Below are positions 12,001-21,500 of a stretch of 64,000 bases of DNA, piece after piece. How positions within the stretch are numbered: the stretch's first letter is position 1; the number at the start of each line of letters is the position of its first letter. This DNA is from Micropterix aruncella (lineage: Eukaryota > Arthropoda > Insecta > Lepidoptera > Micropterigidae), in NCBI GenBank assembly GCA_944548615.1, contig OX155951.1:41583964-41647963 (forward strand), in the 5' to 3' direction. Both the position numbers and the translations under genes were made by a program. The notes under the pieces are model-generated. The model was not told the DNA's origin, did no database searches, and worked only from the letters and a program-made list of their open reading frames with translations.

Positions 12001-14341
12001 AGGAAGGAAGGAAGGAAGGAACCCCAACGACTACAAGGACCGCACCATGGAACCGCTCCGCTGCCCTTGCAGTCTGGAAGCCAGTCGCGAGCGGCTCTAC
12101 TGCACCGTGCAGTATTGAGCGCGGTCCAAGTAAAGGACACTACGGTCGACGAGACGCTCACTCCTATTCGGGGAGTTGAGTGTCGGTCCGAGTCGGGATT
12201 TACAGTCCGACTCGCGATTTACGGTCGACGGGGACGCTCTCTCCAGTCGTGGAGTTCGAGCACCGGTCCAAGTTGGGACCTTCGGAGAGTCGGGTCCACG
12301 CGGCGCACACGCGGTCAGACGGGCGCACATAGGCGCAGTCAGACACACGCGGGCGCAGACGGGCGCACATAGGCGCAATCTGGTGCGCATCGGCGCACAC
12401 GCGGCACCCACGCGGCGCACACGCGGTTAGACGGCGCAGTCAGACACAGGCGCAGTCAGACACACGCGGGCGCAGACGGGCGCACAAAGGCGCAGTCTGG
12501 TGCGCATCGGCGCACACGCGGCACCCACGCGGTGCACACGCGGTCAGACGGGCGCACATAGGCGCAGTCAGACACACGCGGTCAGACGCACGCGATCAGA
12601 CGGGCGCACATAGGCGCAGTCGGACGCACGCGGTCGCAGACGGGCGCACATAGGCGCAGTCAGGCGAACGCGGCACAGGCGGACGCAGCACAGGCGGACG
12701 CAGCACAGGCGGACGCAGCACAGGCGGACGCAGCACAGGCGCCGACAGGCGGACGCAGCACAGACGGGCGCACTCAGGCGCAGTCAGGCGGACGCAGCCC
12801 AGACGAGCGCAGCCAGGCGCAGTCAGGCACACGCAGACGCACACTGGCACACTCAGGCGCACTCAGGAGCACGCAGGCGCACGCACAGAGACGCCGCTCG
12901 ACAACAGAGAGATCTTGTTCGACCCGCTGCCCGGCAAGAACAGGATAGAAACATCCAGAAATAAGATTTATTGTATTTTATGTACGTAGGTTACATTTTA
13001 CTGTACAATAAAGAATTTTATAATATTGTGTATGTACCTAGGTTAATTGCGGTACCTAGGCTATGTCCTATTGTAAAATTGTATTTGTTATACACCTTAT
13101 GCACTTTGTTATGCATCCTAGACTAAGATCTCATGTTTGTAAATTTATGGTGTGTCATTGAAGTTCATCGAAAAATAATATGCCGTGTTGGCACTTGTGA
13201 GTGGAAGGCGTGTTTTATTGGTGCAGGGGACGGGGAGTAAAACGGTGGTAATAGACAGACTGAGGCGTATCGAGGCTTGCAGCAGGTGTCGTGGCCGCCC
13301 GTTACGGGGCAAGCGGCGACCAAGCGGTGGACCTCTTTTTACAGTCCTGGGTCCACACAGCGCTGGGTCGGTCCGCGCCACAGGGCACCGCATATGTTGT
13401 GCAACGGGCGCAACAGGCCAAATTAGTGATTTTGAAGTTTTCTAATTTCACAACATTACTGTCAATGACCTTAATCAGATGGCAATGATTTGTAACTTTT
13501 TGCTGGATGAATAAAAAACAATTAGTCATCAGGGCAAATGGCTGCCATATTCTCATCGAATTTAAAATGCGATTACCCAGTGACTATCGCTGAAATATCG
13601 AAGTATCGGCTGAATGCAGTAATTGAAACTATCCGCAATGAAATCGACTTACTATCACTGAAATGTTGAAAATACAAACATACCCAAGGCAATACAACAC
13701 TTTGCAATGCGGACATATCCTTTGGTGAATGTGTTGTCTAGCTGAACTGCTCTTTGGGCATCATCGTATGCTTTGTTGTAATTTCCGAGCATCATGTAGC
13801 ATGCAGATCGATTCCCATAATAAGCCGCATTTCCTGGACAAAACTCAATGGCCTTTTCGTACAGCTCCAATGCCCCTTTGTAGTCCTTTCGTTTGTAGAA
13901 GTGATTACCGAGTTCTTTCTTTTCTTCGGCCTGTCTATAAAAAAAATAAGCGAGGCTCAATTTTATGTTACATTTTCGTTTGTTGTTTCGCTACCCTATC
14001 TAACTTCAAATTCATGGGTGAAAGATCACTTGAAACGTCATTACCTGAAACATCAATTTTTGGACGTTGCTCAGAATAATGCAACTAGAGATTCAATAAA
14101 TATCAGTTTTGTCCCTAATTACGACTCGCAAATGAAAAAGCGTAGAAAGAAAGTCACAACAATAGCAAAAAACACATTGGCATTTTCAGCGCTCTCGTAA
14201 TGCGACACGAACACAAAATATATTAAACACGGCTACATTTTATAATACATATATCAGTTACCTTTCGGTACTCTTCGGGATTAAATCATCGATAGTTACT
14301 GTTAGATCTTCCTCCCAGGGATTGGACTCTGCCTCCGCCAT
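3040..14341 (-). CDS. DNAJC7: DnaJ homolog subfamily C member 7 (TPR2 co-chaperone), 3' end missing
   Basis: Co-chaperone that bridges Hsp90 and Hsp70 through TPR repeats and stimulates Hsp70 ATPase through a C-terminal J domain (family knowledge). Six coding exons on the minus strand: 14262-14341 (ATG at 14341), 13684-13934, 8867-9065, 7879-8135, 4815-5232 and 3040-3218. All junctions are GT-AG, and the phases join into 461 codons without a stop. Seen: TPR repeats through exons 2-5 (for example [20 protein letters not shown] and [20 protein letters not shown]), then the J domain from [14 protein letters not shown]. Its HPD triplet (HHPDRH, about residues 409-411) lies on the last visible exon. 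The reading stops at a donor at 3039, so the Gly/Phe-rich tail expected in this family must lie left of position 1. I searched 1-3039 and found only repeats. Introns hold a TE pseudogene, a Tc1 copy, two inverted-repeat elements and a minisatellite. Identification is secure. Confidence 0.95.
3435..3703 (+). mobile_element. TTAA element, GGCCGATATCGGCC family
   Basis: TTAA lies at 3435-3438 and 3700-3703. The left end is TTAACCCCTCAAGCCCCGAT, then the 14 bp palindrome; the right end is ggcctgaagggttaa. The AT-rich middle matches 16191-16440 and the outer element at position 1. It lies in the last visible intron of DNAJC7. Confidence 0.88.
3785..4740 (+). mobile_element. hAT-like remnant with a BED zinc finger reading frame
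   Basis: A 46-codon frame starts at 4383 and contains [15 protein letters not shown] followed by [12 protein letters not shown], the start of a BED zinc finger (C-x2-C) as found at the N-terminus of hAT transposases. The frame stops at 4521 before the second His/Cys pair, and no DDE catalytic domain follows. Upstream are hAT-like ends (ctagggaatccaatcctgc near 3790, tagggattccca near 4166) and several copies of aatgcggga. The right end is not visible and the borders are approximate. Confidence 0.55.
5880..7110 (+). pseudogene. Decayed copy of a multicopy transposon-associated protein of unknown class
   Basis: Two frames (5906-6169 and 6159-6764) and their continuation past a TAG at 6762 read as one broken protein. 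Recognisable blocks are [86 protein letters not shown] and [20 protein letters not shown] recall this family as a very abundant uncharacterised protein in arthropod genomes with transposon-like distribution. A frameshift near 6160 and stops at about 6762 and 6945 make it non-functional. It lies in a DNAJC7 intron. Confidence 0.7.
7637..7720 (+). repeat. 19 bp tandem repeat, about 4.5 units
   Basis: The unit ctcggtagtttgataattt is repeated with little change in the DNAJC7 intron. No gene lies in 7111-7878. Confidence 0.85.
8240..8848 (+). mobile_element. Inverted-repeat element with a long central hairpin, copy 1
   Basis: Shares nearly its full length with 15196-15749. Ends carry aaagctattgcatagc (left) and its complement-related gctatgcaatagctt (right). 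The centre folds into a stem of about 42 bp (gcgctctatcgga ... tccgatagagcgc, 8363-8461) around a short loop. No ORF. Its right end is 18 bp from the splice donor of DNAJC7 exon 3 (exon border 8867). Confidence 0.8.
9200..9430 (-). mobile_element. Foldback element with GACGTTTCGG-type core, copy 1
   Basis: Contains tttgtagcacccgatgtttc and an inverted arm ending in gggctaggtacaaacttc, plus the conserved loop tctaccctggacaac. The 5' flank tcgaagactatcgcgg is the complement of the 3' flank of the 41213-41406 copy, so the two copies are in opposite orientation. Part of a third copy lies at 22633-22760. Confidence 0.7.
9790..10460 (+). pseudogene. Tc1/mariner transposase pseudogene
   Basis: Translated blocks are [20 protein letters not shown] and EVYKKIW, then, after an AT-rich interruption of about 170 bp, [17 protein letters not shown] stop follows at the [14 protein letters not shown] position, and the C-terminal [19 protein letters not shown] comes last. 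These are the Tc1 DDE-domain blocks. It is interrupted and not functional. It lies in a DNAJC7 intron. Confidence 0.8.
10470..11080. other. Intronic DNA, nothing recognised
   Basis: AT-rich DNA in a DNAJC7 intron with no gene or repeat I can name. Confidence 0.5.
11085..12290 (+). repeat. GC-rich repeat block, possible retroelement regulatory end
   Basis: Holds a direct duplication around gagcgagcgaga with cgaccgcccgctc (11098-11190) and a GGAA microsatellite at 11998-12019. It also has a promoter-like stretch with an AT-rich box near 11930 and the arthropod initiator-like tctctcagttcc near 11970. None of the frames looks protein-coding. It may be a long terminal repeat or LINE 5' region; unproven. 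Confidence 0.4.
12290..12900 (+). repeat. GC-rich minisatellite in DNAJC7 intron
   Basis: Irregular tandem array built from ggcgcagtcagacacacgcg, gacgggcgcacatag and, at 12670-12745, a clean run of caggcggacgcag units. Long frames here on both strands are repeat artefacts. A polyadenylation-like aataaagaatttt follows at about 13008. Confidence 0.85.
13020..13680. other. Intronic DNA, nothing recognised
   Basis: No gene or named repeat between the minisatellite tail and DNAJC7 exon 2. Confidence 0.5.
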
Positions 14342-14518
14342 TTTTATTCGTCCAAAAAATAGGACGTTCGCCGTTCGTCTGACAGCGGCGGAAACAGCAA
14401 TGTCGCCAGTTACGGAAAGTGTCCGTGGGAAAAATATTTTCCCAAATTTTTTTTTTCGTGGCAATGGTACGAATCATTTTTGGCCAAAATGAAGTTAAAA
14501 ATAAGAACATATTTTCTT

Positions 14519-14919
14519 ATGCCCGCTCTACACACCAGCCAACATACCTGTCATTGGCTCCACACGTTGGCCAATGTTGAGCCACTTCGTTAAGTGGAAG
14601 CGAGTCAGCATGTAGTCAGCACCACTAATGCCCGGGCCACACTAACGGGAAAACCGTTAATTATCGCGCTAATTTAGGTGTGCCACAGTGAAAACGACCA
14701 TTATCGCCCTTTCCCGTTAGTGTGGCCCGGGCATAAAACGTGTGAAAAATGTATGAGAAAGTAGGAGACATAAACAATGGCACATAAGTTGGCTAACATG
14801 TCATTGTAGAGCGGCATCTCGCTGTTTCCCATAAATTTTTAACATCACAGCAGTCAGCAGTGCCAATTTGCTTCCACCTAAAGATGGCTAAACATAGGTC
14901 AACGTGTAGAGCAGGCATT
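14519..14919. mobile_element. Inverted-repeat element ATGCCCGCTCTACAC
   Basis: Left end atgcccgctctacac, right end gtgtagagcaggcat. Sub-ends (cagccaacata and atgttagcca-type motifs) are also inverted. Non-coding, upstream of the DNAJC7 start. Contains the nested element 14628-14734. Confidence 0.8.
14628..14734. mobile_element. 107 bp element with perfect 25 bp inverted ends, nested
   Basis: The ends are exact inverted copies, beginning atgcccgggccacactaacg and ending in its complement. The element sits inside 14519-14919. Confidence 0.88.
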
Positions 14920-15195
14920 ACGAACATAGTTCGGTGCTTAAGGCAAAAAATAGTATGTCCTTGATTACAATAGATCTTTGTTCATATACAGACCAAAAAC
15001 ACCACTAAACTACGGCAGAACAAAACCCTAAACAATGTCACTGAAGTCTGTCACATGTCCAGTCCACATTTATTAATCTGGGCAGCGCGCTTGAGCATCT
15101 CGCGACGATCGCTAAAAAAGCCCTGGCAGATGGGTCTACCATGGCATTAAATACTATCCTCTTTCTCTGCATACTCTGGGTTGTCACTGACAAAA
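14920..15195. other. Intergenic DNA between DNAJC7 and RpS18
   Basis: I see no gene or recognisable repeat. Confidence 0.5.
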
Positions 15196-15749
15196 ATAAA
15201 AAAAATACGTGTGGCACTCGGGGACTGCCGCGGTAAAGCTATTGCATAGCATTTTTAACAACTTATGCAATTACAATTATTTATTTATTTTATTTTGTCT
15301 GATTTCAGATAACTGCGCTCTATCGGAAAACGTTGAAATTATTCCGAATCATCTGCGGAAGCAAATGATTCGGAATAATTTAAACGTCTTCCGATAGAGC
15401 GCCGCGCACGAATTTTTTATTCGATAAAGCAAAAAAACGGTTTATTAAGAAAAAATCGTAGATAAAAAGATAGATAATTAAATTATCTTTAAAATGGTGC
15501 AGGTTTCATAATAATACGCCAGGTAGTATTTGCGTAGTAGTCGTTTTTGTGTTCGGTTAGACCTAATTTCACAAATTAATTACACTATGTAATATAAACA
15601 AAATCTAAAATATTCAAATCTAAGAATATTAGGAAAATGTTCTTGTTTAACATATATGTTCTTGTTTAATATATATTTTCGTTAAGAAATTTCTTCATTC
15701 GGTCGCCGCGCTGGCCTAGGCCCGCGATAAAAGCTATGCAATAGCTTAA
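15196..15749 (+). mobile_element. Inverted-repeat element with a long central hairpin, copy 2
   Basis: Same family and orientation as 8240-8848, with small indels (shorter loop, an internal atatgttcttgtttaa duplication near 15654). It ends 49 bp from the RpS18 stop codon, just past that gene's polyadenylation signal. Confidence 0.82.
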
Positions 15750-15797
15750 AAATAAGACATTTTCCAAAATTTTTAATGTTTATTTTAGTCATACATT

Positions 15798-17701
15798 TTA
15801 CTTCTTCTTGGACACACCAACGGTTCTGCCACGACGACCGGTGGTTTTGGTATGTTGACCGCGAACCCTCAGGCCCCAGTAGTGACGCATACCTCTGTGA
15901 GCGCGAATCTTTTTCATCCTCTCCAGATCTTCACGAAGCTTCGAGTCAAGTGACGAGGAAGTCAACTGAAAAGCGAAAAAACGCATTAAAAATTATTGTT
16001 CACAACAGTGCTCAGTTTCACGAGGCGTAAAAATAGTCACCATTTTGAGCAGTTAGATAACTGCTTCTCTATCAAAGGAGGCAATGAAGCCCTTTGGTGC
16101 ACTTCGGCGGAGGATTTCATACCGTTAGAAACCCTCGTGTTGTGCAGGTTAACCAGACTGGGGCACAAGTTTAAAATGACGCAGATCGCTTAACCCCTAG
16201 AGCCCCAATTGGCCGATATCGGCCACAACACGATTCAGCGTGACGGCCCCGTTTTAATTTTATTTTAATTTATTTTATTATGTTTAATATGTTTTATTTT
16301 AATTATGGGTACAGTGGTTTGGCAGTAATTAATGTTTTGGTGAGACAGTGTCATAATTCAATTTTTTTACTAATTTTTACTAAGATTTTTTGGGACATCA
16401 ACTTATCAATCGGCTGAGGGGCCGAGGCCTGAAGGGTTAAGGTTCGTATCCATTTGACAATGCTCAGGCAAGCGTGCTCAGAGGAACAAAATGAAAGTTT
16501 CGAACGACGTCGAACAAGCATCAACATTGAAATAGCTGTGCTCATTACACGCTCAGCTACGTCATGTCTTCATGTACCACAAAAAAACTGTCCACACTGA
16601 GCATTGAGCAAATACTGAGCGCCTTTTGAGCACGGAAAAAAACCAACAAGGCGCGGGCTCGCCCTGAGTGAGCAAGCGTGCTCAGGCGTCTGCGCTTGAG
16701 CGGCTCGGCCAAATGAGACGCTCATTCGCCTGAGCATGCTTAACCCTTCGAACCTCAGAGGGACCGATCGGACTCAAACGTAAAAGCACAGTTGCGCGTC
16801 ATTGGGACCGATCGGACTCAAGACTATCGGTGTAAAATTTGATTGTGAATAAAAATATATACATATTTAGTGTTTTCAAAAAATTAATTCTAATATCAAA
16901 TTTCATCGGGAACAAAACAACGTTTTTATTTTAATTATCGCAACGGTTTGGGAGAAATTAATATTTTGGTCGGCCACCATAATAAATCTAAAATTTCCAT
17001 AATTATACATAGTCTTTCAAAGACATGCGCTCGCGAAATCTCGCAGCTCGGGGGGTTTAAGTGGATATGCGGCTTTACTGCACATTAAATACAATAACTA
17101 CAAACCTGGGTGTATTTACCGTCGACGATATCTTTCTGCCTGTTGAGGAACCAGTCCGGAATTTTGTATTGACGAGGATTGCTCATGATTGTCACGATTT
17201 TTTCAACCTGCAAAATGTCAAAACCGTTAGTGCCGTTGCCTTGCTTCAGTTGTACTAATTATTATATTTTGTATTTATTACGTACCTCCTCCTCAGTGCA
17301 TTCTCCGGCACGTTTATCCAAATCAATATCGGCCTTTTTCAACACAATGTTGGAATACCGCCGTCCGATACCCTTGATGGAAGTCATCGCAAACATTACT
17401 TTGCATTTCCCATCAATATTCGTATTCATAATACGAAGAATGTGCTGGAACTTCTCCGGAATGACGAGCGCCTAAAATAAAACGGTTCCATTGATAAATG
17501 CAACTAACCACAACAATACATACGTTTTATGACAGTCGCCGACGAGGTTATTTCGTCAAATCCACGATTAATCACAAAATACACCAATTTGATTCAAAAG
17601 ATCACTTAATTAATGATTTGAGAACATATGTCATCGATTTAAATATAACGATTGTTGGAATATTCGCGGATTTATAGAAATTACAGCGCAAACCTCACCA
17701 T
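15798..17701 (-). CDS. RpS18: 40S ribosomal protein S18 (uS13)
   Basis: Small-subunit ribosomal protein at the head of the 40S particle. Four coding pieces: 17699-17701, 17286-17471, 17106-17207 and 15798-15965. They sum to 459 nt, giving 152 residues, the usual insect length. Exon 1 contributes only the ATG: the donor GTGAGG follows it directly and exon 2 opens with [13 protein letters not shown]. Family landmarks seen are [27 protein letters not shown]-type [20 protein letters not shown] and the basic C-terminus [14 protein letters not shown] polyadenylation signal lies just past the stop (complement of 15779-15784). Upstream of the ATG is a pyrimidine run (complement of 17722-17729) that could be a 5'-TOP start, as expected for ribosomal protein genes; this is inference. 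Intron 3 is filled by three mobile elements placed end to end. Confidence 0.98.
16191..16440 (+). mobile_element. TTAA element, GGCCGATATCGGCC family (empty-site copy)
   Basis: TTAA lies at 16191-16194 and 16437-16440. The left end TTAACCCCTAGAGCCCCAAT is followed by the palindrome centred at base 28/29. It keeps an uninterrupted TTAA at 16299-16302, where the copy at the window start carries its 1.4 kb insertion. Located in RpS18 intron 3. Confidence 0.88.
16459..16739. mobile_element. Inverted-repeat element TGCTCAGGC
   Basis: Left aatgctcaggcaagcgtgc, right gcctgagcatgc. The motif tgctcag recurs many times inside. No ORF. It fits exactly between the two TTAA elements. Confidence 0.7.
16740..17060 (+). 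mobile_element. TTAA element, CCGATCGG family
   Basis: TTAA lies at 16740-16743 and 17057-17060. The left end TTAACCCTTCGAACCTCAGA leads into ggaccgatcggactc, centred at base 28/29. A second direct copy of gggaccgatcggactcaa follows about 40 bp on. The right end on the complement is TTAAACCCCCCGAGC. In RpS18 intron 3. Confidence 0.8.
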
Positions 17702-17912
17702 TTTGTCGAAAGAATACCACCAAAAAGAACGGAACGAAACGTCAAAATTTGCCACATAGATTATTTCTTGACCCAATATTTTTTTTCTATTATGCCGTAT
17801 GATATAAAATATTGCCATATGATATAAATAGCCTTAAAATAAATACACTTTGCATGATTACATTTTTAATCTTTATTTTAAAATATTGATAAAAATGTAG
17901 GTAGAAGCGTCA

Positions 17913-18348
17913 TTATGAACCTCGGTAGGTAGAAAATCCATACGGACTTATCAACAGCGGAATATGGTAATGCTCGAGATCTCCACTTTGAAAAACAATC
18001 TGCAAAATGTAATCAAAAATAATTATTTACTATATCTACTAAATGTACCTACGTAACTATAAAAAGATCTAATATTGATAAACAAACCTCAATGAAGGGA
18101 TAAAACGCTTCCAACCCCTTCTCCTTATAATAGTCATCGGTTTCAAACTTCATTTTATACGTCTCTTTTTCGAGTACTTTTCCTTGCATTAACGTGGCGC
18201 ATCTACCATTATCATTCGTCGTGCCTTCGTTTACTTTCAGCCATTCTTTCCCGTCCATCTTATAAAGCGCAACTTTCATATTTTGTACCGGCCGCCCTTT
18301 TGCCAAATCCAATATGTGTGTTGTTATAGGCGAATTTGAGGATGCCAT
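17913..18348 (-). CDS. 5-hydroxyisourate hydrolase (transthyretin-like)
   Basis: Hydrolyses 5-hydroxyisourate, the product of urate oxidase, in the uric acid degradation pathway. Two exons: 18088-18348 and 17999 down to 17913, in phase, 115 residues, which is normal for the family. Signature residues are all present: His11 in the N-terminal SPITTHILD, Arg49 in TNDNGRC, His99 in [10 protein letters not shown], and the C-terminal STYRGS ending, the YRGS tetrapeptide that separates the enzyme from transthyretin. An in-frame ATG at 18399 would add 17 residues (start MAFAPVLKSSS). I prefer 18348 because the family begins close to the SPITTHILD motif, but the longer form is possible. A polyadenylation signal is seen on the complement at 17872-17877. 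The gene is divergent from VPS52. Confidence 0.95.
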
Positions 18349-18589
18349 TTTTCTATTACGAAAAAAACTTGACGATTTTAAAACTGGAGCGAACGCCACG
18401 AAAAATAAAACTGAGGAGGGTAAAAGGTTATCAATCAGGTGACTGTGGTTATGAAAACCAAACTACTGGTAGATTTTTTTTAAACTGGCGGTCATAAAAC
18501 TTGATCACATAATTAAAAACATAACTGTCAACACGAATGACGTTTGTTTCCCGAAGTTTGCGAATTCTGTTTTCTTTTTAGTTTTAAAA
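18349..18589. promoter_or_regulatory. Shared head-to-head promoter interval, hydrolase gene and VPS52
   Basis: 241 bp separate the preferred hydrolase ATG from the VPS52 ATG on the other strand (190 bp if the upstream ATG at 18399 is used). This spacing is typical of a bidirectional promoter. I see no clear TATA box on either side. Inference from spacing only. Confidence 0.55.
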
Positions 18590-21500
18590 ATGTCTCGACG
18601 AAATCCGATGGATATCGACGAATTGTTAGAAAAAAACCTACAAGACGACGAAGTGCAAAAGGTTTTACAGACTGGCACCGATTTGAGAGACTACGCCAAA
18701 CAAGTCGAGGCTGAATTGAAAGATGCCGAAAAGCGCTCCATACAGGATTATTTGAAAGAAAGCGAGAATATTGTGAGTTTGCATAATCAGATTGAAGCGT
18801 GCGATGGTATTTTGGAGCGCATGGAGTCGATGCTGCTCGGATTTCAGAACGATCTGGGCAGCATAAGCAGCGAGATCATGAGCTTGCAGAAGAAATCTGT
18901 TAGCATGTCCGTGCAGTTAGCCAATCGTCAAGCTCTGAAAGGGCCGCTTTCATCGTTCATCGAGGATATGGCTGTGTCGGAGACATTAATTGTGTAAGTG
19001 TTTAGTTTAATTATAAAAACGATTTGTAATTTAGTCAGATGATAAGTATAGTTTTATGTATTAGGTGGCGGACGGTTAGTCTGATAGTTGATAGTTAGGA
19101 GGGCAAAAATTATATTAAAAGAAAAAACAATATTTTTCACATCTTCCACTTGTCTATAGCATTGATTGTAAAAGGTACTAGATTTCTCAATGCCATAGTA
19201 CAGTTTGGCAACCCTTCTGCGCCGGTGACATGCAGGTGGCGCTGATAGCATTGTCCGGCAAAACTAATAGCAAATTTATTTGGCCATCTATAATAACATT
19301 GATAATGAATGTTTTTTTTATAAAGGACTGATTACTTATAAAAACCTATTATTTAACCGGTGATAACAATATCAACATTAGATTATTAGTGCCATCTGTC
19401 GCATTTTTATATAATCTTATTTAATCACAGAAATTACCTGCCATCCATTAGATTATTTGAACAGTAAAGCGCTGAAGTATTATGAATTGAAACCTATAAA
19501 GCAAATTATAATTAACCTCTATGTAAATAATATTAATATAATAAGAGGTAAGATTTAAAAAATTGTTGGTTATTATATTATTGTTTTATTTTGAGATAGG
19601 ATACCATATAGGATGTTTAGAATACCATATATTGGGCTACTCAACATAAGAGACGATTAATCAATGTTTGGAACTATGAGTGCGTTGCGTTTCATAGTAA
19701 AATCCTAGCTGCCAAAATGTAGTACGACATTGAGCAATCTAACACTCTGTATATTCAATGCTGTTAGCCATAAACTGCATTAGGTATCAGTTTTTTATTT
19801 GGGTGGTTACTTAAATATTTAAGGCTAGCGCGTCGCATTGCAAAGATCTCATGGTTTTCATGTTACCAAAGTTAAGCAGTGTTGGGTGCGGTCAGTACTC
19901 GGATGGGTGACCGCATGAGTGTCTGTCCGCGTCTGTATTACAGTTCTCTTCTAACAACTATATCCAATACGTTACGGCTAATGATGTTATAATATTGTTG
20001 CAACTTCAAACAAGATGCAACTTCAATCCAAAGCTTCTACTCCACTAGAACTCTACAACAGCACAACTGACTCCAACACAAGCAACCCTCTTGATATTGC
20101 GGAAATTTTTGCTAAGCAGTTTAATAATGCCTACGTTTACGAACCTGATGGACCTTTACCACCTCTAACTAACCTGACCAGGGTTAACAATTGTTTTGAT
20201 GATGTTCATATTAGTACAGATTTAGTGGAAAAAACCTTAAAAATGCTAAACGTCGAATCCGCCATGGGTCCAGACAACTTACCGGCTTTACTCTGGAGGG
20301 AATGTGCAAGTCAGTTGAGTAAACCGCTAGCTGTAATTATGCAGCAATCAATCACATCAGGGAAATTACCTGCAGACTGGAAACACGCAATTGTAACCCC
20401 CATCTATAAAAAAGGAGATAAGCGCACTGCTTCCAATTACCGTCCCATCAGCTTAACTTGCATTGCTTGCAAATCCATGGAAAGAGTCATTGCAGCAAAA
20501 TTACGCGAATTTATATCGCAAAACAAAATTGTCCCAAATGAACAGCACGGTTTCATTCCCGGGCGCTCCACTGTCACCAACTTACTTCTTTGTCTCAACC
20601 GCTGGACTGAGAACTGGGATGGGGGTATACCGACAGATGTTATATATCTCGACTTCGAAAAGGCCTTCGACAGAGTTCCTGTAAGAAGACTTTTGCAAAA
20701 ACTTGAACATCTCGGAATTCGAGGAAAAATTTTAAGTTGGATATCAGACTTCTTAACTGGTCGCACCTTCCAAGTGAAAGTAGGCGACTTTAAATCTGAA
20801 CATTTCACTGTATCCAGTGGTGTACCCCAAGGGTCAGTGCTGGGTCCAGTTTTGTTCACCTTGTATATTACGGATCTTCAAGCCTCAATCACATCGCAGA
20901 GCAGCTACTTTGCCGATGACACAAAATTCTTCGCCAATCCTATTCTATGCAGTGGACAGCTTCAGCAAGATCTTGACAAGATCAAAGCGTGGACGGAAGA
21001 TTGGTTGCTTACCTTAAACGTTAAGAAATGTGTAGTGCTTCATATCGGGAAAAGCAACCCCAACAAACAATATTTTCTGGCAAACGCCCAACTAGAAGCA
21101 GTCAAGCAACAAAAAGATCTTGGAATAACAATTACTGATGATCTCAAATGGGAGCAACACATAATTGCAATTGCTAAAAGAGCCAACTCTATTCTCTATC
21201 TAATAAGGAAGGCTTTCCAACATCTATCAATAGAGGTTTTTATCAAGATCTACAAGGCATATGTGAGACCTATTCTTGAGTATGGCTATCAGATCTGGAA
21301 CCCTTACTTTTGCAAGGATGTAGATATCCTGGAAAAGGTACAGCGAAGGGCAACCAAAATGCCAGTGGGCCTGAAAAATAGGAATTATGAAGATCGCTTG
21401 AAATTACTTGGAATTACTACACTCAAACAAAGAAGACAAAGAGGGGACCTGATTGAGACATATAAAATTCTAACACATTATTACGATGTACCTGCACTGA

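Noticed and set aside
12097..12862. Long overlapping open frames on both strands
   Set aside because: They run through the GC-rich minisatellite; the peptides are repeats of Arg/Ala/Cys/Pro blocks and no frame is preferred.
19822..19925. Functional 5S rRNA gene
   Set aside because: The 5' half is diverged and the closing stem is missing, so a derived repeat is more likely.
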